Notes: generated from the sequence alone by a model not told the origin. Counted from the stretch's first letter, positions 51,525 to 60,787 are shown. The stretch is 64,000 nucleotides of DNA from Bacteroidota bacterium (GCA_030147525.1 JASBVF010000025.1:1-64000), one strand, 5' to 3'. Program-made: numbers and translations.

Positions 51525-54500
51525 TCAGAACACAACCAGTTGTGCTGTTCTCATTTCACCATCTTCATAAAGTGAAACAAGGTAAATACCGTTCTTGACC
51601 CGTAGTTGTTCCAGGTCGATACTCACCTGATTCGCTCCTTCTTCCAGTTCCATTTCCAATACCAGTTCGCCAAGTACATTTCTGACCATCAGGTTGGCCG
51701 TTTCCGCATGGCGGGTAAACTGTATCGTCACCTCCCGGTTGGCAGGATTCGGGAACAGGCTAAGTGTAGATTCATCCGCATGTCCGACTGCATGATGACC
51801 ATGGGCCGTTGGCGCTGCCATGCTTTGACCGCTACAGGACTGGCAAGGACCGACCGGATCATTGTGATTGTTGAAGTGGGCCGGCAAGGCATTCTTATTG
51901 ATGCAAAGCGTATTGCTGTTGTGGCAAATGTTAATCTTGTTGTTGGCACATTTCCAATCCTCGCTGTAATCTGCATACGGCAGCAGCTGGCTGCAATCCG
52001 GTATACCGTCGCCAATCGGGTCACCGTTGGTATCGTAGGCGCCAGCTTCATCAACGCTGTCATCGCCGCCGGGGCAGACATCGCAATAGTTGCCCACGCC
52101 GTCGCAGTCGTCGTCGTCATCGGCTACCAGCGGGTCGTTGTCATTCGTGTCGGGGCAGCCGTCGTTGTCGTCATCCGTATCGATGCAGTTAAGCTCGCCG
52201 TCTCCATCCGTATCCACCTCATCGGCAGGGATGATTCCGTCGCAGTCATTGTCCTTGCCGTCGCAAAGTTCCGGTGCTCCGGGATAGACCGTGTCGTCAC
52301 CATCGTTGCAGTCTGTATTATCAGCTACATAACCCTCCGGTTGATCGCAGATAAAACCGCTAACGCTGTTGCCTGGGTCGCCAAAACCGTCATTGTCAGT
52401 ATCAGCGTACCAGGTGGCTTCAAAACCTTCATCCACATCACCATCGCAGTCATTATCCACGCCATCGCAGACTTCCGTTGCATCCGGATTGATGTTAATA
52501 TTGCCATCGTTACAATCTGTATTATCAGCTACATAATCTTCCGGTTGATCGCAGGTGAAACCGCTGATGCTGTTATTCGGGTCGCCAAAACCGTCATTGT
52601 CGTCGTCAGCGTACCAGGTGGTTTCAAAACCCTCGTCGATGCTGCCGTCGCAGTTGTTATCGATGCCATCGCAGATTTCAGTAGCATTGTGAGAAATAGC
52701 CGCATTGAACGGTTCACAATCCGTTGCGTCCGGGTCTCCGTCATTGTCATCATCCGGGTCGCAGACATCGCCGATAAGGTCCCCGTCAAAATCTTCCTGA
52801 TTGGGATTAGGCGTTTCAGGACAGTTATCCGTGATATCGGCAACACCGTCATTGTCCGTGTCGGGCAACAGCGCTACGTCGTTGCCGTCGCCGCCGACAT
52901 ACGTAATGAGGTACGTTTTTCCGTCGATAACCAAAGAGGTGCCTTCCGGCAAACCTTCAAAAGTACCACCAACAGGATCGGTTCCGTCGTTATCGATGAT
53001 CATCAGCACACCTGAAGGCGTGCCGGCAGCGTAAATTTCAAGGAAACTTCTATCAATGATCACCTCGCCAATGACCACGATCAGGTCATGCTCTGTGGGT
53101 GTTGTTTCATATTCCAGAATAGCTTCAGGCTCCAGTTCTAAAATCCCTTCGATGGTCATGGTGCCGGGAGAGTTGCCGGGCGCTATTTTACCACATTTTC
53201 TGATCCTCATCAAGGCAGCCATAAAACCGCTGCCTTTCATCTTGCCCTGACATTCCACGCTCACTGCGACCGGCGGAGAGGCGGGCGTGGGCGGCGTAAG
53301 GCTTTTGCCATCCAGGTTTAATGTTCCCTGTGTTACGGCTATCTCCTTAGCCTCGCTGTTATCGCCCAATTTGACCTCGCCGCCCTGTTTATCCACTTCT
53401 ACCATGGCGCTGCCTTTGGATTTTAAGACCTGGGAATAGTTGCCAAACATTCTGAAGAAACTATTCGTGCTGGGCGTCATCTTTTTCTGCATAGTGAGGT
53501 TGCCTCTTACTGACATCTTCTTCCTGTTTAACCAGCTGGAAAACATGGAGGTTCTGGACTTGACGACTACGTTGTTGTCAACCTGCAGATTATCCTCCAG
53601 GGTGATTTCATCGTCATCCGTCGCATCTACTTCCAGATCGTGCAGTGGAGCTTTACTGTTGACTTTGACCGGACCTTTGAAAATCACCGTTCCCGTTCCC
53701 TTGTTGAAAGAGCTTAACTTCTTGATGGCAAACAATTTACTGACGGCCAGTTTTTTCGCATGGAGTTTTACGACACCATTATAATCAGTGTTGGTCGTTA
53801 AACTTTTGATGTTGACGTCCACGTCACAATTAACTTCGCTGGATGTCGCAGCGTTAAACACAACCTCATCATTAACAGAAGGTACCTGACCACCAGTCCA
53901 GTTGCCGCCGGTACTCCAGTTAGTATTGCCGGTGTTGTTGGTCCAGGTAAGGGTAGGATCTTCGGTGAAAGATTTACTGCTAATACAGACAGTTTGGTTG
54001 TTGGTAGCAGCTCCGGTGGCAGCGGTAAATCCCCAGAATACCATTTTCTCGCCGTTGAAAATGTTGGCGACGATATCATCCGTGTAGTCGATACGAACGA
54101 TACCATCCAGCGTAACCTGCAGCCTTTTGGTGGTTGCATTCCAATCAATGACGACCGGGTGGTCGTTACCGTCTTCGAGGTTGGACAGACCGAAAGGCCC
54201 TTGCAGGTTATTGGACGATGCATGATTGAGCACGCCGTTTTTTACCAGGGCAATATGGTCAGAATACGGGTCATTTAAGTCCACGTTTTGCCAGGTGTCA
54301 AATTCAACGGCAAGGCTGGGTGAGATGTTCTGAAAGCCCAATCCTCCGCCAATAGCGCCAATTCCGTTGCTCACCGGTTGCAGGACAAAGCCTATTCCGT
54401 CAGCGCCGTTAGCGTCAACCGTGCCCAGGTTAACTGTCCCTTCGATATGCATGTTATGGCTAAGGTCAATTTTGCTGATGTACCATATGGCACCGGCTGA

Positions 54501-54755
54501 CGAATTGACGTTTACCTGGGTTAAGCGATAACAATCGTTACCAAAATTCAAAACATTGCCGACTGTTACATATTGCGCCCAGGAGCTAACCGGAGCCAAT
54601 GCAAATCCGGCTATAAAGGCGGCCAGCAGCACGGCCTTCATCTTTCCTTTAAATGACGTTGATTGTTTTGAAAAATGGGTCCGCTCCTGCGCAGACAATG
54701 GATGGTAAGCTCCGGTGTCCTTACTCCGGACAGACGGAAGTAGTTGTTTTTTCAT
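51525..54755 (-). CDS. T9SS-exported lectin-domain protein with calcium repeats
   Basis: A 1,076-residue protein. The N-terminal extension of about 38 residues precedes a normal signal (KMKAVLLAAFIAGFALAPVSSWAQ). A legume-type lectin domain covers about 63-265 (DGIGFVLQP, PSLAVEFDTWQN, NDPYSDHIALVKNG). A beta-rich middle with autotransporter-like repeats follows. Thrombospondin type-3 repeats start at about 632 (DTDNDGVADITDNCP), then two or three MopE/PF11617-type metal-binding repeats (ICDGIDNNCDGSIDEGFETTWYADDDNDGFGDP) at about 690-850. Residues 998-1076 are a type-A T9SS tail (LSLFPNPANREVTI...YLVSLYEDGEMRTAQLVVF). A secreted or cell-surface, carbohydrate-binding, calcium-dependent adhesin is the best guess. 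Confidence 0.9.
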   Translation of the reverse strand: MKKQLLPSVRSKDTGAYHPLSAQERTHFSKQSTSFKGKMKAVLLAAFIAGFALAPVSSWAQYVTVGNVLNFGNDCYRLTQVNVNSSAGAIWYISKIDLSHNMHIEGTVNLGTVDANGADGIGFVLQPVSNGIGAIGGGLGFQNISPSLAVEFDTWQNVDLNDPYSDHIALVKNGVLNHASSNNLQGPFGLSNLEDGNDHPVVIDWNATTKRLQVTLDGIVRIDYTDDIVANIFNGEKMVFWGFTAATGAATNNQTVCISSKSFTEDPTLTWTNNTGNTNWSTGGNWTGGQVPSVNDEVVFNAATSSEVNCDVDVNIKSLTTNTDYNGVVKLHAKKLAVSKLFAIKKLSSFNKGTGTVIFKGPVKVNSKAPLHDLEVDATDDDEITLEDNLQVDNNVVVKSRTSMFSSWLNRKKMSVRGNLTMQKKMTPSTNSFFRMFGNYSQVLKSKGSAMVEVDKQGGEVKLGDNSEAKEIAVTQGTLNLDGKSLTPPTPASPPVAVSVECQGKMKGSGFMAALMRIRKCGKIAPGNSPGTMTIEGILELEPEAILEYETTPTEHDLIVVIGEVIIDRSFLEIYAAGTPSGVLMIIDNDGTDPVGGTFEGLPEGTSLVIDGKTYLITYVGGDGNDVALLPDTDNDGVADITDNCPETPNPNQEDFDGDLIGDVCDPDDDNDGDPDATDCEPFNAAISHNATEICDGIDNNCDGSIDEGFETTWYADDDNDGFGDPNNSISGFTCDQPEDYVADNTDCNDGNININPDATEVCDGVDNDCDGDVDEGFEATWYADTDNDGFGDPGNSVSGFICDQPEGYVADNTDCNDGDDTVYPGAPELCDGKDNDCDGIIPADEVDTDGDGELNCIDTDDDNDGCPDTNDNDPLVADDDDDCDGVGNYCDVCPGGDDSVDEAGAYDTNGDPIGDGIPDCSQLLPYADYSEDWKCANNKINICHNSNTLCINKNALPAHFNNHNDPVGPCQSCSGQSMAAPTAHGHHAVGHADESTLSLFPNPANREVTIQFTRHAETANLMVRNVLGELVLEMELEEGANQVSIDLEQLRVKNGIYLVSLYEDGEMRTAQLVVF

Positions 54756-55027
54756 AGTTAAACAGAATTTAATGGTTATAGAATATTTCAGCTTAACCAG
54801 GCAGGTTTACCGGCGGGCAAACAGACTGATTTTCATTTGTTTATAACCGGGCGCTTCTCATACCCTTTTCCCTTTGAAATATTTGTTAAAGGGCAACAGG
54901 TGTGGCTGCTGCGAACCAGTCGCAATGATTAATGGGGTACAGCCGAATGAACAGGTGGTTCTTAAAGTGGAGTGAGTCAGTGTGTGGATGTTTTCATTTG
55001 ATTTTTCATTGTTATAAAATGATGCGA
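54756..55027. other. Leader region of the lectin gene
   Basis: About 270 nt between a -7 box (55028-55035) and the start at 54755 is presumably untranslated leader. No small frame is supported. Confidence 0.45.
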
Positions 55028-55035
55028 CAAAGATA
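55028..55035 (-). promoter_or_regulatory. -7 box of the lectin gene
   Basis: TATCTTTG on the minus strand, full match to TAnnTTTG, about 273 nt before the start. Confidence 0.5.
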
Positions 55036-55183
55036 GGGCAGTAAAAAACCGGCCGGTATCACATTTTAATGTGATGCAGGAAAAACGGGATGCAGTCGTA
55101 ATGGTCTGCTGAATTCAAAAAAATGAGGCGCTGCATGATACATCCATTGAAACCGGGCTTCCATTTCCAATTTTTTCCCGCCC

Positions 55184-55250
55184 TCGTTGGAGCGACCCTC
55201 GTGGTTGCCCAATTCATCCGGCCATCTCGCATGGCGATCGCCCCGCCTTT
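55184..55250. repeat. GGGCGACCACGAGGGTCGC-like dispersed element, inverted copy
   Basis: Sequence near 55184-55206 (GGAGCGACCCTCGTGGTTGC) is the reverse complement of the element at 50401-50421, with two differences. Confidence 0.6.
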
Positions 55251-55253
55251 TGC

Positions 55254-55377
55254 AAAAAAAAAAAGGCAGCTACCGAAGTAGCCGCCTGCTTATGCCAAAA
55301 TATATGCAAATACAAATGAAATGTACAAAGAAAAGTAACTTGCGAAAAGCACGGCCGATCAACATTGAAAACCCGCC
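55254..55377 (-). ncRNA. Promoter-hairpin-T-run cassette, copy 1
   Basis: Read on the minus strand: a conserved block AAGTTACTTTTCTTTG, then CATTTGTATTTG, a short variable spacer, and the hairpin GGCGGCTAC-TTCG-GTAGCTGCC (55265-55286) followed by a T-run of eleven. The same set of blocks is at 59705-59830. It may be the terminator of the EAD-like gene 340 bp upstream, a small RNA with its own promoter, or a mobile element end. The annotation as RNA is a hypothesis. Confidence 0.4.
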
Positions 55378-55626
55378 TTTTGGGGTGAAAAGGGATCCCT
55401 TTTGAGCAATGTCATTAACTTAAGCGAGACGACACACCCCTGACCCCTAAAGGGAGCACCATCACAAACATGATGTTTGGCCTTTCCTGATTTTCTTTTG
55501 GGGTATTGCAGGCAATTACAACCAACAGGATCAGCAGAAAAATCGGGATCTTACTATTTTTTATTTTCATAAAACAAGGTTTTCAGTGCAGGTTTCTACT
55601 CAACCCATCTCAACCCTCATCCAAAA

Positions 55627-57744
55627 CTACTGCTCATAAACCTCGTAATAGCCTTTCGACACCAGAAAGTACCGCCCTCCTTTCACCGGTTTGTAATCGC
55701 TGAAGGTCAGCGTGATTTCATCCCCCTGGTTCATCGTGAAATAATGGCCGTCGGCCTGCCCCAACTCCCCGTGCGACGTTTTGTACCTGGTGATCACTCC
55801 GTCGTCGGTGATGTGATGGACCTCAACCAGGTCAATGTGGGAGGTTTCAGGGTCAAGCTCACGGATCTGGAGGCGTCCGTCAAACTGAGACAGCGAAATG
55901 GTGTCCCGTCTTTCTTTTTCAGGCGCATTGACGTTGAACAGAAAATGATCTTCCATTTGCCACGTATCCATATCGGGATTGTAAGTGAAAGCGTAGGGGC
56001 AGCTGCCGATATCTTCCCCGTTGTAAATCAACAGTGAATTCGGGTCTTTTTGACGAAAGGCAAAACGCTCGATTCCCACGTCCACTTTTGCGATTTTATA
56101 GGACGGGCCGTACACCCATAACTGTTTGGGCTTCTTCGGCTGGCCGTATTCCGCAGCGAATGATTCGAAAACGATGCGCAAGGGAATCATCAGTTTTTCA
56201 CCTGCCGGAAGCCGGTGCCTCGGGTACAGCTTCACGGACTCCGGTTCGGTTGTTTCCAGTTTGGCATTGTCCTCCTCCAGCGATCTTAGGGTCATAGCGC
56301 CGTAGGATTGCAGGTAAAAGGAATCGATTTCAATGCCTGCCGTTGTGTTGTTTTCGACCACGGCAACCTGCACGTACATTTTAGGATAATACAGGAAGGA
56401 ATTATCGGCAATGCAGCCGTCGGGCACTATGCTCATAATCTCAAGCCTCAAAAAATCGTCGGGCACATGATTCCGGCCCACATAACTGAGAAACCGAAGC
56501 TGAGAACTGTAAACCTGTTCCTGCGATGCATCTGCCAGGCCGGCCAGGTCTTCTTTTTTCGGATAAATACTGGCGCCGTTCAGCTTATTTTCATTGTAAT
56601 ATTGAATGGCATTCATGTAGCCGTCAGGGCCTTCCAGGCCGGGGGCTCCGGTGATAATCTTCTTTAAAGTGGCAGCCGGAAGGCTTTTGCCGTCGATTTT
56701 CCACCGGTCGGAGTTGATCAAAGGCGTCCAGACGGACAAGTTCTTATCAGATTCACTTTTGTAATATTCCGCAAAAGGTATATTCACTTCATTTTCGCCC
56801 AGACCAGCACGCCACACTTCGCCGTATTTTTCATAAATCAGCTTCAGTTCTTTCAATAAATCATTGTTGATCACATGCGGCTTTCCCCGAAAGGTCTTCT
56901 CCCAGGTATCATCCACACCGTTATACGATCCGGTTTTTCTGACATAGCCCGTCCGGGTTCCGTTCACCAGCCAGGTAACAGACTCCTGTTTCAGATCGTA
57001 ATAACTCACATCGAACGGAGGATCGCCCGGCGGAAGCCTCAGCTGCAGCACCTGCAATCCGTTTTCCAGACCGGCAGTATCCAACTGCACCTTGCGGCCT
57101 TCCACGAATGCAGTCAGTGAGAATCCTTTGATCTTTTTGGTGTTTACATCATCAAACCTGAACTGCCCGCTCACATCCGTAAAGGATTCCAGCAGACCGC
57201 CATCTTCATCGCTGTAAACTACCTTGGCGCCATTCACCGGCTTTTCAGCGCTGCTCACCACGAATCCGCTCAGCGGCGCCGACTTGGGCACCAGGAAGGG
57301 AAACAACACGGCCGCCGTGGTCGCCAGTATGATCGTGACGACAAGAATACCCACCCGCATTTTGTAATTCGTCGTCACCACTTTATCCCTGCCGATATTA
57401 TCGCCCGTTCCGCTGTGTTTTTGCTGTATCACATTGCCTGTTCCCGAAAACTCGAACCGGCTGATCTCCTCCGCAATGACCGGGTCAGCTGCATGGCTGT
57501 CGATATCGTTCAGGATGCCGAGCAGCGCAAAGCGAATCTGGTTTTTCGTCAGATTTGAGTTTTCGTAGCTGATGGTCCCACGGTTGATGTCGCTGAGCAA
57601 CTCGTGGTGTTTGGCTGATTGAAGAAGGACGTCATTGAGTTTCGGGCTGCCTGCGAACAAGGCTTTCATTTGACTGATGGCCTGGTCTATTTCATTATCC
57701 GCAATAAGATTCCCAATGTGTTCGGTTAGTTTGTTTGCTTCCAT
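55627..57744 (-). CDS. Membrane protein with N-terminal effector-associated (EAD11-like) domain
   Basis: A 705-residue protein. Residues 1-87 (LTEHIGNLIADNEIDQAISQMKALF...LSDINRGTISYENSNLTKNQIRFALLGILNDID) match the pattern of the EAD11 death-like effector-associated domain. Residues 99-122 hold glycine-loop GTGNVIQQ and GDNIGRDK motifs, which follow EADs in such proteins. One transmembrane helix spans about 131-152. A CarboxypepD_reg-like domain follows (SGFVVSSAEKPVNGAKVVYSDEDGG, 158-235), and about 460 unrecognised residues with mixed alpha/beta character end in GGRYFLVSKGYYEVYEQ. No nucleotide-binding or nuclease motif is seen. EADs pair effectors with a partner carrying a matching EAD; no such partner is in the window. 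Possible conflict or signalling protein. Confidence 0.72.
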   Translation of the reverse strand: MEANKLTEHIGNLIADNEIDQAISQMKALFAGSPKLNDVLLQSAKHHELLSDINRGTISYENSNLTKNQIRFALLGILNDIDSHAADPVIAEEISRFEFSGTGNVIQQKHSGTGDNIGRDKVVTTNYKMRVGILVVTIILATTAAVLFPFLVPKSAPLSGFVVSSAEKPVNGAKVVYSDEDGGLLESFTDVSGQFRFDDVNTKKIKGFSLTAFVEGRKVQLDTAGLENGLQVLQLRLPPGDPPFDVSYYDLKQESVTWLVNGTRTGYVRKTGSYNGVDDTWEKTFRGKPHVINNDLLKELKLIYEKYGEVWRAGLGENEVNIPFAEYYKSESDKNLSVWTPLINSDRWKIDGKSLPAATLKKIITGAPGLEGPDGYMNAIQYYNENKLNGASIYPKKEDLAGLADASQEQVYSSQLRFLSYVGRNHVPDDFLRLEIMSIVPDGCIADNSFLYYPKMYVQVAVVENNTTAGIEIDSFYLQSYGAMTLRSLEEDNAKLETTEPESVKLYPRHRLPAGEKLMIPLRIVFESFAAEYGQPKKPKQLWVYGPSYKIAKVDVGIERFAFRQKDPNSLLIYNGEDIGSCPYAFTYNPDMDTWQMEDHFLFNVNAPEKERRDTISLSQFDGRLQIRELDPETSHIDLVEVHHITDDGVITRYKTSHGELGQADGHYFTMNQGDEITLTFSDYKPVKGGRYFLVSKGYYEVYEQ

Positions 57745-57747
57745 GAA

Positions 57748-57806
57748 ATTGTTGAGATTGTTGAGATTGTTGAGATTGTTGGGATGGTAGAGATTGTTGG
57801 GATGGC
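57748..57806. repeat. GAGATTGTT word array
   Basis: Words TTGAGATTGTTGAGATTG and GTTGGGATGG repeat directly upstream of the EAD-like gene start. Confidence 0.75.
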
Positions 57807-57831
57807 AGATGAGGGTTGAATTGGAAATAAT

Positions 57832-57910
57832 TTCCCGCTAATTTTCGCAAAGTCTCGCTAAGTCATACTTGGCGTGACTTTGCGAAACCTTAGCATAACC
57901 TTTGCGGGAA
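57832..57910. repeat. Hairpin with permuted words
   Basis: TTCCCGCTAATTTTCGCAAA...CTAAGTCA (left) and TGACTTTGCGAAA...CTTTGCGGGAA (right) share complementary ends, but the internal words TTAGCG and TTTGCGAAA are in a different order in the two arms, so they do not pair throughout. Confidence 0.65.
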
Positions 57911-58072
57911 TCTTTCTTTTCAAGCGAAAAGATAATAATAACAGGATGCTTCCCAGCATTATTCACCTGTTAATTGCAGACTTCCTTCTAAATCCACGAT
58001 GGAGCGCAGGCCCTGGCAACCGTGCAGGGCACAGGTTCTGGCAAGCGTTTCATCGGCGCCATGCCCGACTCA

Positions 58073-58131
58073 AACCCATCAAACCCCTCCAACAAATCAA
58101 ACCCCTCAAACCCCTCAAACCCCTCCAACAA
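58073..58131. repeat. AAACCCCTC word array
   Basis: Words CAAACCCCTC, CAAACCC and CTCCAACA repeat directly; no mirrored arm. It lies between the EAD-like and TonB-domain gene regions. Confidence 0.75.
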
Positions 58132-58213
58132 AAAACACCGGATCTTCCATCAGAAAACCCGGCGTTAGTTCAGAAAGAGCAATTACGCCAAAAAGCACCA
58201 TGGAATAACTCTT

Positions 58214-58873
58214 TTACAGCGCCCTAAACCGAACCGGCAGCGTCACGATCACCGCAACAGGCTCCCCATCCACCAGGGCAGGTTCCCATTCCGGCATTTC
58301 CAGCACGGCATTCAAAGCTGCCTGACCGCAGCCCTCGCAGCTTTCCCGTTTCGACTCCACCCGGCGGACGGAGCTGATCCTCCCGTGTTGATTGATAATG
58401 AAAGTCACATGCTCAAGCCCATCCGTTCCGGTCTGAAGTTCCTTTTCCGGGTATTCGATCTGTTCGTTCACCCAGGCTTGCAAAGCTTCGTTCGAACACT
58501 TTTCCGGATCATCCGCTTGCAGGCAGTCTTTCGAAAACAGGGGCGGACGATCCGTTTGCGTGACGGTGTAAACCACAGGCTTCGCTTTTACCGCCGGCGC
58601 CTTTTGCTTACCGGACGACTTAACTTCACCTGCTGCTTTTTGATCGACAGGTTCCGCCCCCCGGTAATCGTAGGTGTACCATTCTGCATTCCGTTCATTA
58701 ATGGCATGTTGCCTGAACGTAGAGACGCCTTCCGGGTCTTCCTGCATTTCAGGCGTGGCTTCCGGCTGCGTGCCGGACGTTTCTTCTTTTTGACCGGATT
58801 CGCAGGCAATGAAATAAAGAGCGAACAGGATTATGAAAGTATACACCGTGAACATCCAATTAAATTTTCTCAT
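58214..58873 (-). CDS. TonB-C-domain lipoprotein
   Basis: A 219-residue protein. The N-terminal hydrophobic segment ends FIACES, consistent with a lipoprotein (Cys24). A long linker rich in charged and Pro residues (about 25-125) leads to a TonB C-terminal domain (VTFIINQHGRISSVRRVESKRESCEGCGQAALNAVLEMPEWEPALVDGEPVAVIVTLPVRF). The domain usually contacts TonB-dependent receptors from the inner membrane; here the protein may be a TonB-family paralogue attached by a lipid. Two extra Cys (CEGC) sit in the domain. Confidence 0.82.
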   Translation of the reverse strand: MRKFNWMFTVYTFIILFALYFIACESGQKEETSGTQPEATPEMQEDPEGVSTFRQHAINERNAEWYTYDYRGAEPVDQKAAGEVKSSGKQKAPAVKAKPVVYTVTQTDRPPLFSKDCLQADDPEKCSNEALQAWVNEQIEYPEKELQTGTDGLEHVTFIINQHGRISSVRRVESKRESCEGCGQAALNAVLEMPEWEPALVDGEPVAVIVTLPVRFRAL

Positions 58874-59704
58874 GACAATGATTTTTTATTGGTGAAAATG
58901 GAAGCGTACAATCAGCAGCCAGGCCCGGGCCGCAGGGCACAGGAATTTCACCCCGGCTCATGGTCCGGTATGGCCTGTCCGACCCCGAAGCGGCCGAACG
59001 CTGTACGGCATTGATTAAAAAGGGATGATGATTATTCAGTTGTTCATAACCTTCGTGTTTATACCCGAAGTAAAGTGGTTTGCGAAAATGGACGACTTTA
59101 AACAATTTAAAATCAGTCTGTTTGCCTACCGGCCTACTCGCAAACCGGCCAACTTTAGGTATAGGTTATTGAATACAATCCTTATGGCGAAGTCAAATTA
59201 TCATCATAAACTGAGAAGCTTGCATTATGGAAAACCGGGCTTACCCGCTTACCTGCCTAGAACGGTTCCTGCGCCGCAGATGTTTACCGCCACCTGCGGG
59301 ACCTGCAAAATGGTAAGTCATGTGAATGAGGGGTTGAAGGTGCCGTCAGGTATAGCATGACGGTCGCAAAAAAGGGTATATTCTACCGGCATTTCGTGCC
59401 TGACGGCCCCTTTTTGCCCGGTTTCAACTCCTGATGGGCATCCGTAACTCTTCAGTAGTAAAACCGGAAAGCAGCAGCTGGCAAATCGCCGGAAAATCCG
59501 CTCATATTCCCTTGCCACTGATTGATTAACCTTGCTTTGAAAAACTTTTTGCCGCTAATTTCACCAATTTTACACGAATTAAATTCGATACAATTAGCGC
59601 AATTTGTGGCTATCAGCATGTAAGGAATATGAGCCGGAAAATCAGACCGGCCGCAGGGGTCTGCCCTTGTAGCCCGGCAACTGCGAAAAGACTGACCGCC
59701 GGAC
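58874..59704. other. Spacer with dispersed repeat words, no recognised gene
   Basis: Holds the lead-in AAAATCAGTCTGT and CCTACCGGCCTACTCGC words at 59106-59150, copies of those at 283-345. The stretch near 59541-59600 (CGCTAATTTCACC, ACACGAATTAAATTCG) is A/T-rich. No frame is supported. Confidence 0.5.
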
Positions 59705-59830
59705 AAAAAAAAAAGGCAGCTACCGAAGTAGCCGCCTGACTTTATGACTAAATTAGAACAAATACAAATGTAACATGCAAAGGAAAGTAACTTGTGCAAG
59801 GCACGGCTGTTCAAAATCAAAAACCAGCCT
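59705..59830 (-). ncRNA. Promoter-hairpin-T-run cassette, copy 2
   Basis: Same blocks as 55254-55377. Here the promoter-like box reads TACATTTG (full -7 match) and is followed, after about 36 nt, by GGCGGCTAC-TTCG-GTAGCTGCC (59715-59736) and a T-run of ten. It lies 7 nt after the stop of the CarboxypepD_reg-type gene at 59837. Terminator function is likely; small RNA is a hypothesis. Confidence 0.45.
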
Positions 59831-59836
59831 GCCCGC

Positions 59837-60787
59837 CTACTCTCCCGCCTCCGGCATCAGCAATACCTCGATGCGGTTGATCTTCCCCTGCGTCACTCTT
59901 GTCTGCAGACCTGCTGCACTGACAAAGCCCGCTTTGGTGACTTCCCAGTCGTAAAACCCGTACCGCACAGGCCGGAAGGACACCTCGCCTTCGATTTCGG
60001 TTTTGCCCTGCTTTTCCACGTGGCGGGTCACCCCCTTTTTATCCGTGTAAGTAATACGGGTGGCGATGTCGGCCTGGTAAACAGGTACCTGTACGCCGTT
60101 GGGCCGCAGTTCCATCACCTGAAAAAGCAGCTGCGTCACCGTTCTGCCGGGCAGGTCGATCTGACGAAGCAAGTTGTACTTATCCACGATCTCCTGCTCA
60201 TTGGGGATGCTGTTGACCAGCGGATCCAGTTGACTTTCCATCAGGGCAATGATTTGCCGGATTACCTTATTCTCCATGGAAACACCAGCGCTGATGCCGG
60301 CACGCTTCAGCTTTACAGCGCTGGACCAGATATCCCATAACGCCATTTTTTCATTGGCCGTAGTGATCATCCCGGGCGTAAGTCCGAAGGGTTCCAGCGA
60401 GGTCTTCAGTTCGTCCGCTTTAGAAATGAGCGCTGAGCAAATCGGTTTCACATGCTCCTGGTTCAGCCGGTTCAGCTGGCTGTAGGATTTTTTCGCCATG
60501 TCCAACAAGAGCAGGTTGCCCGTGCTGGCTGCATACGCACGAAGTGGTTTGGCCAAATTGAAGGTGGCCATAGCCAGCTCCGATTGCACCTTTTTCTTCG
60601 TACTTGTGGTAGCTTTAGTCGTCTGCAAAGAATCGAAGGATTCGATGCTGACCGTTCCAAACAGGGTAATAATCTGGGTAAATACGGTTTCGATCATTGG
60701 AATGACGAAGAATTTACCAGACTTTTCAAGGATGAAAATGATCACAGCTGTGATCATTTTGAGACGTGCACCATTCAGTGATGTCAT
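59837..60787 (-). CDS. Carboxypeptidase-regulatory-like-domain protein
   Basis: A 316-residue protein. Residues about 60-215 are a helical domain with the sequence pattern AMATFNLAKPLRAYAASTGNLLLLDMAKKSYSQLNRL...ISKADELKTSLEPFGLTPGMI that I know from a Bacteroidota family with a C-terminal CarboxypepD_reg-like part; residues about 220-310 form that part (EIEGEVSFRPVRYGFYDWEVTKAGF). The start is uncertain: 60787, 60757 or 60697 are possible, and no signal peptide is clear. Function unknown. Confidence 0.65.
   Translation of the reverse strand: MTSLNGARLKMITAVIIFILEKSGKFFVIPMIETVFTQIITLFGTVSIESFDSLQTTKATTSTKKKVQSELAMATFNLAKPLRAYAASTGNLLLLDMAKKSYSQLNRLNQEHVKPICSALISKADELKTSLEPFGLTPGMITTANEKMALWDIWSSAVKLKRAGISAGVSMENKVIRQIIALMESQLDPLVNSIPNEQEIVDKYNLLRQIDLPGRTVTQLLFQVMELRPNGVQVPVYQADIATRITYTDKKGVTRHVEKQGKTEIEGEVSFRPVRYGFYDWEVTKAGFVSAAGLQTRVTQGKINRIEVLLMPEAGE

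Noticed and set aside
51606-53015. 469-residue plus-strand frame opposite the lectin-type cargo
   Set aside because: Val/Ile/Ala-rich low-complexity translation that mirrors the Asp-rich calcium repeats on the other strand.
57874-58227. Plus-strand frame with KPLKPLQQ repeats
   Set aside because: Translation of the AAACCCCTC array.
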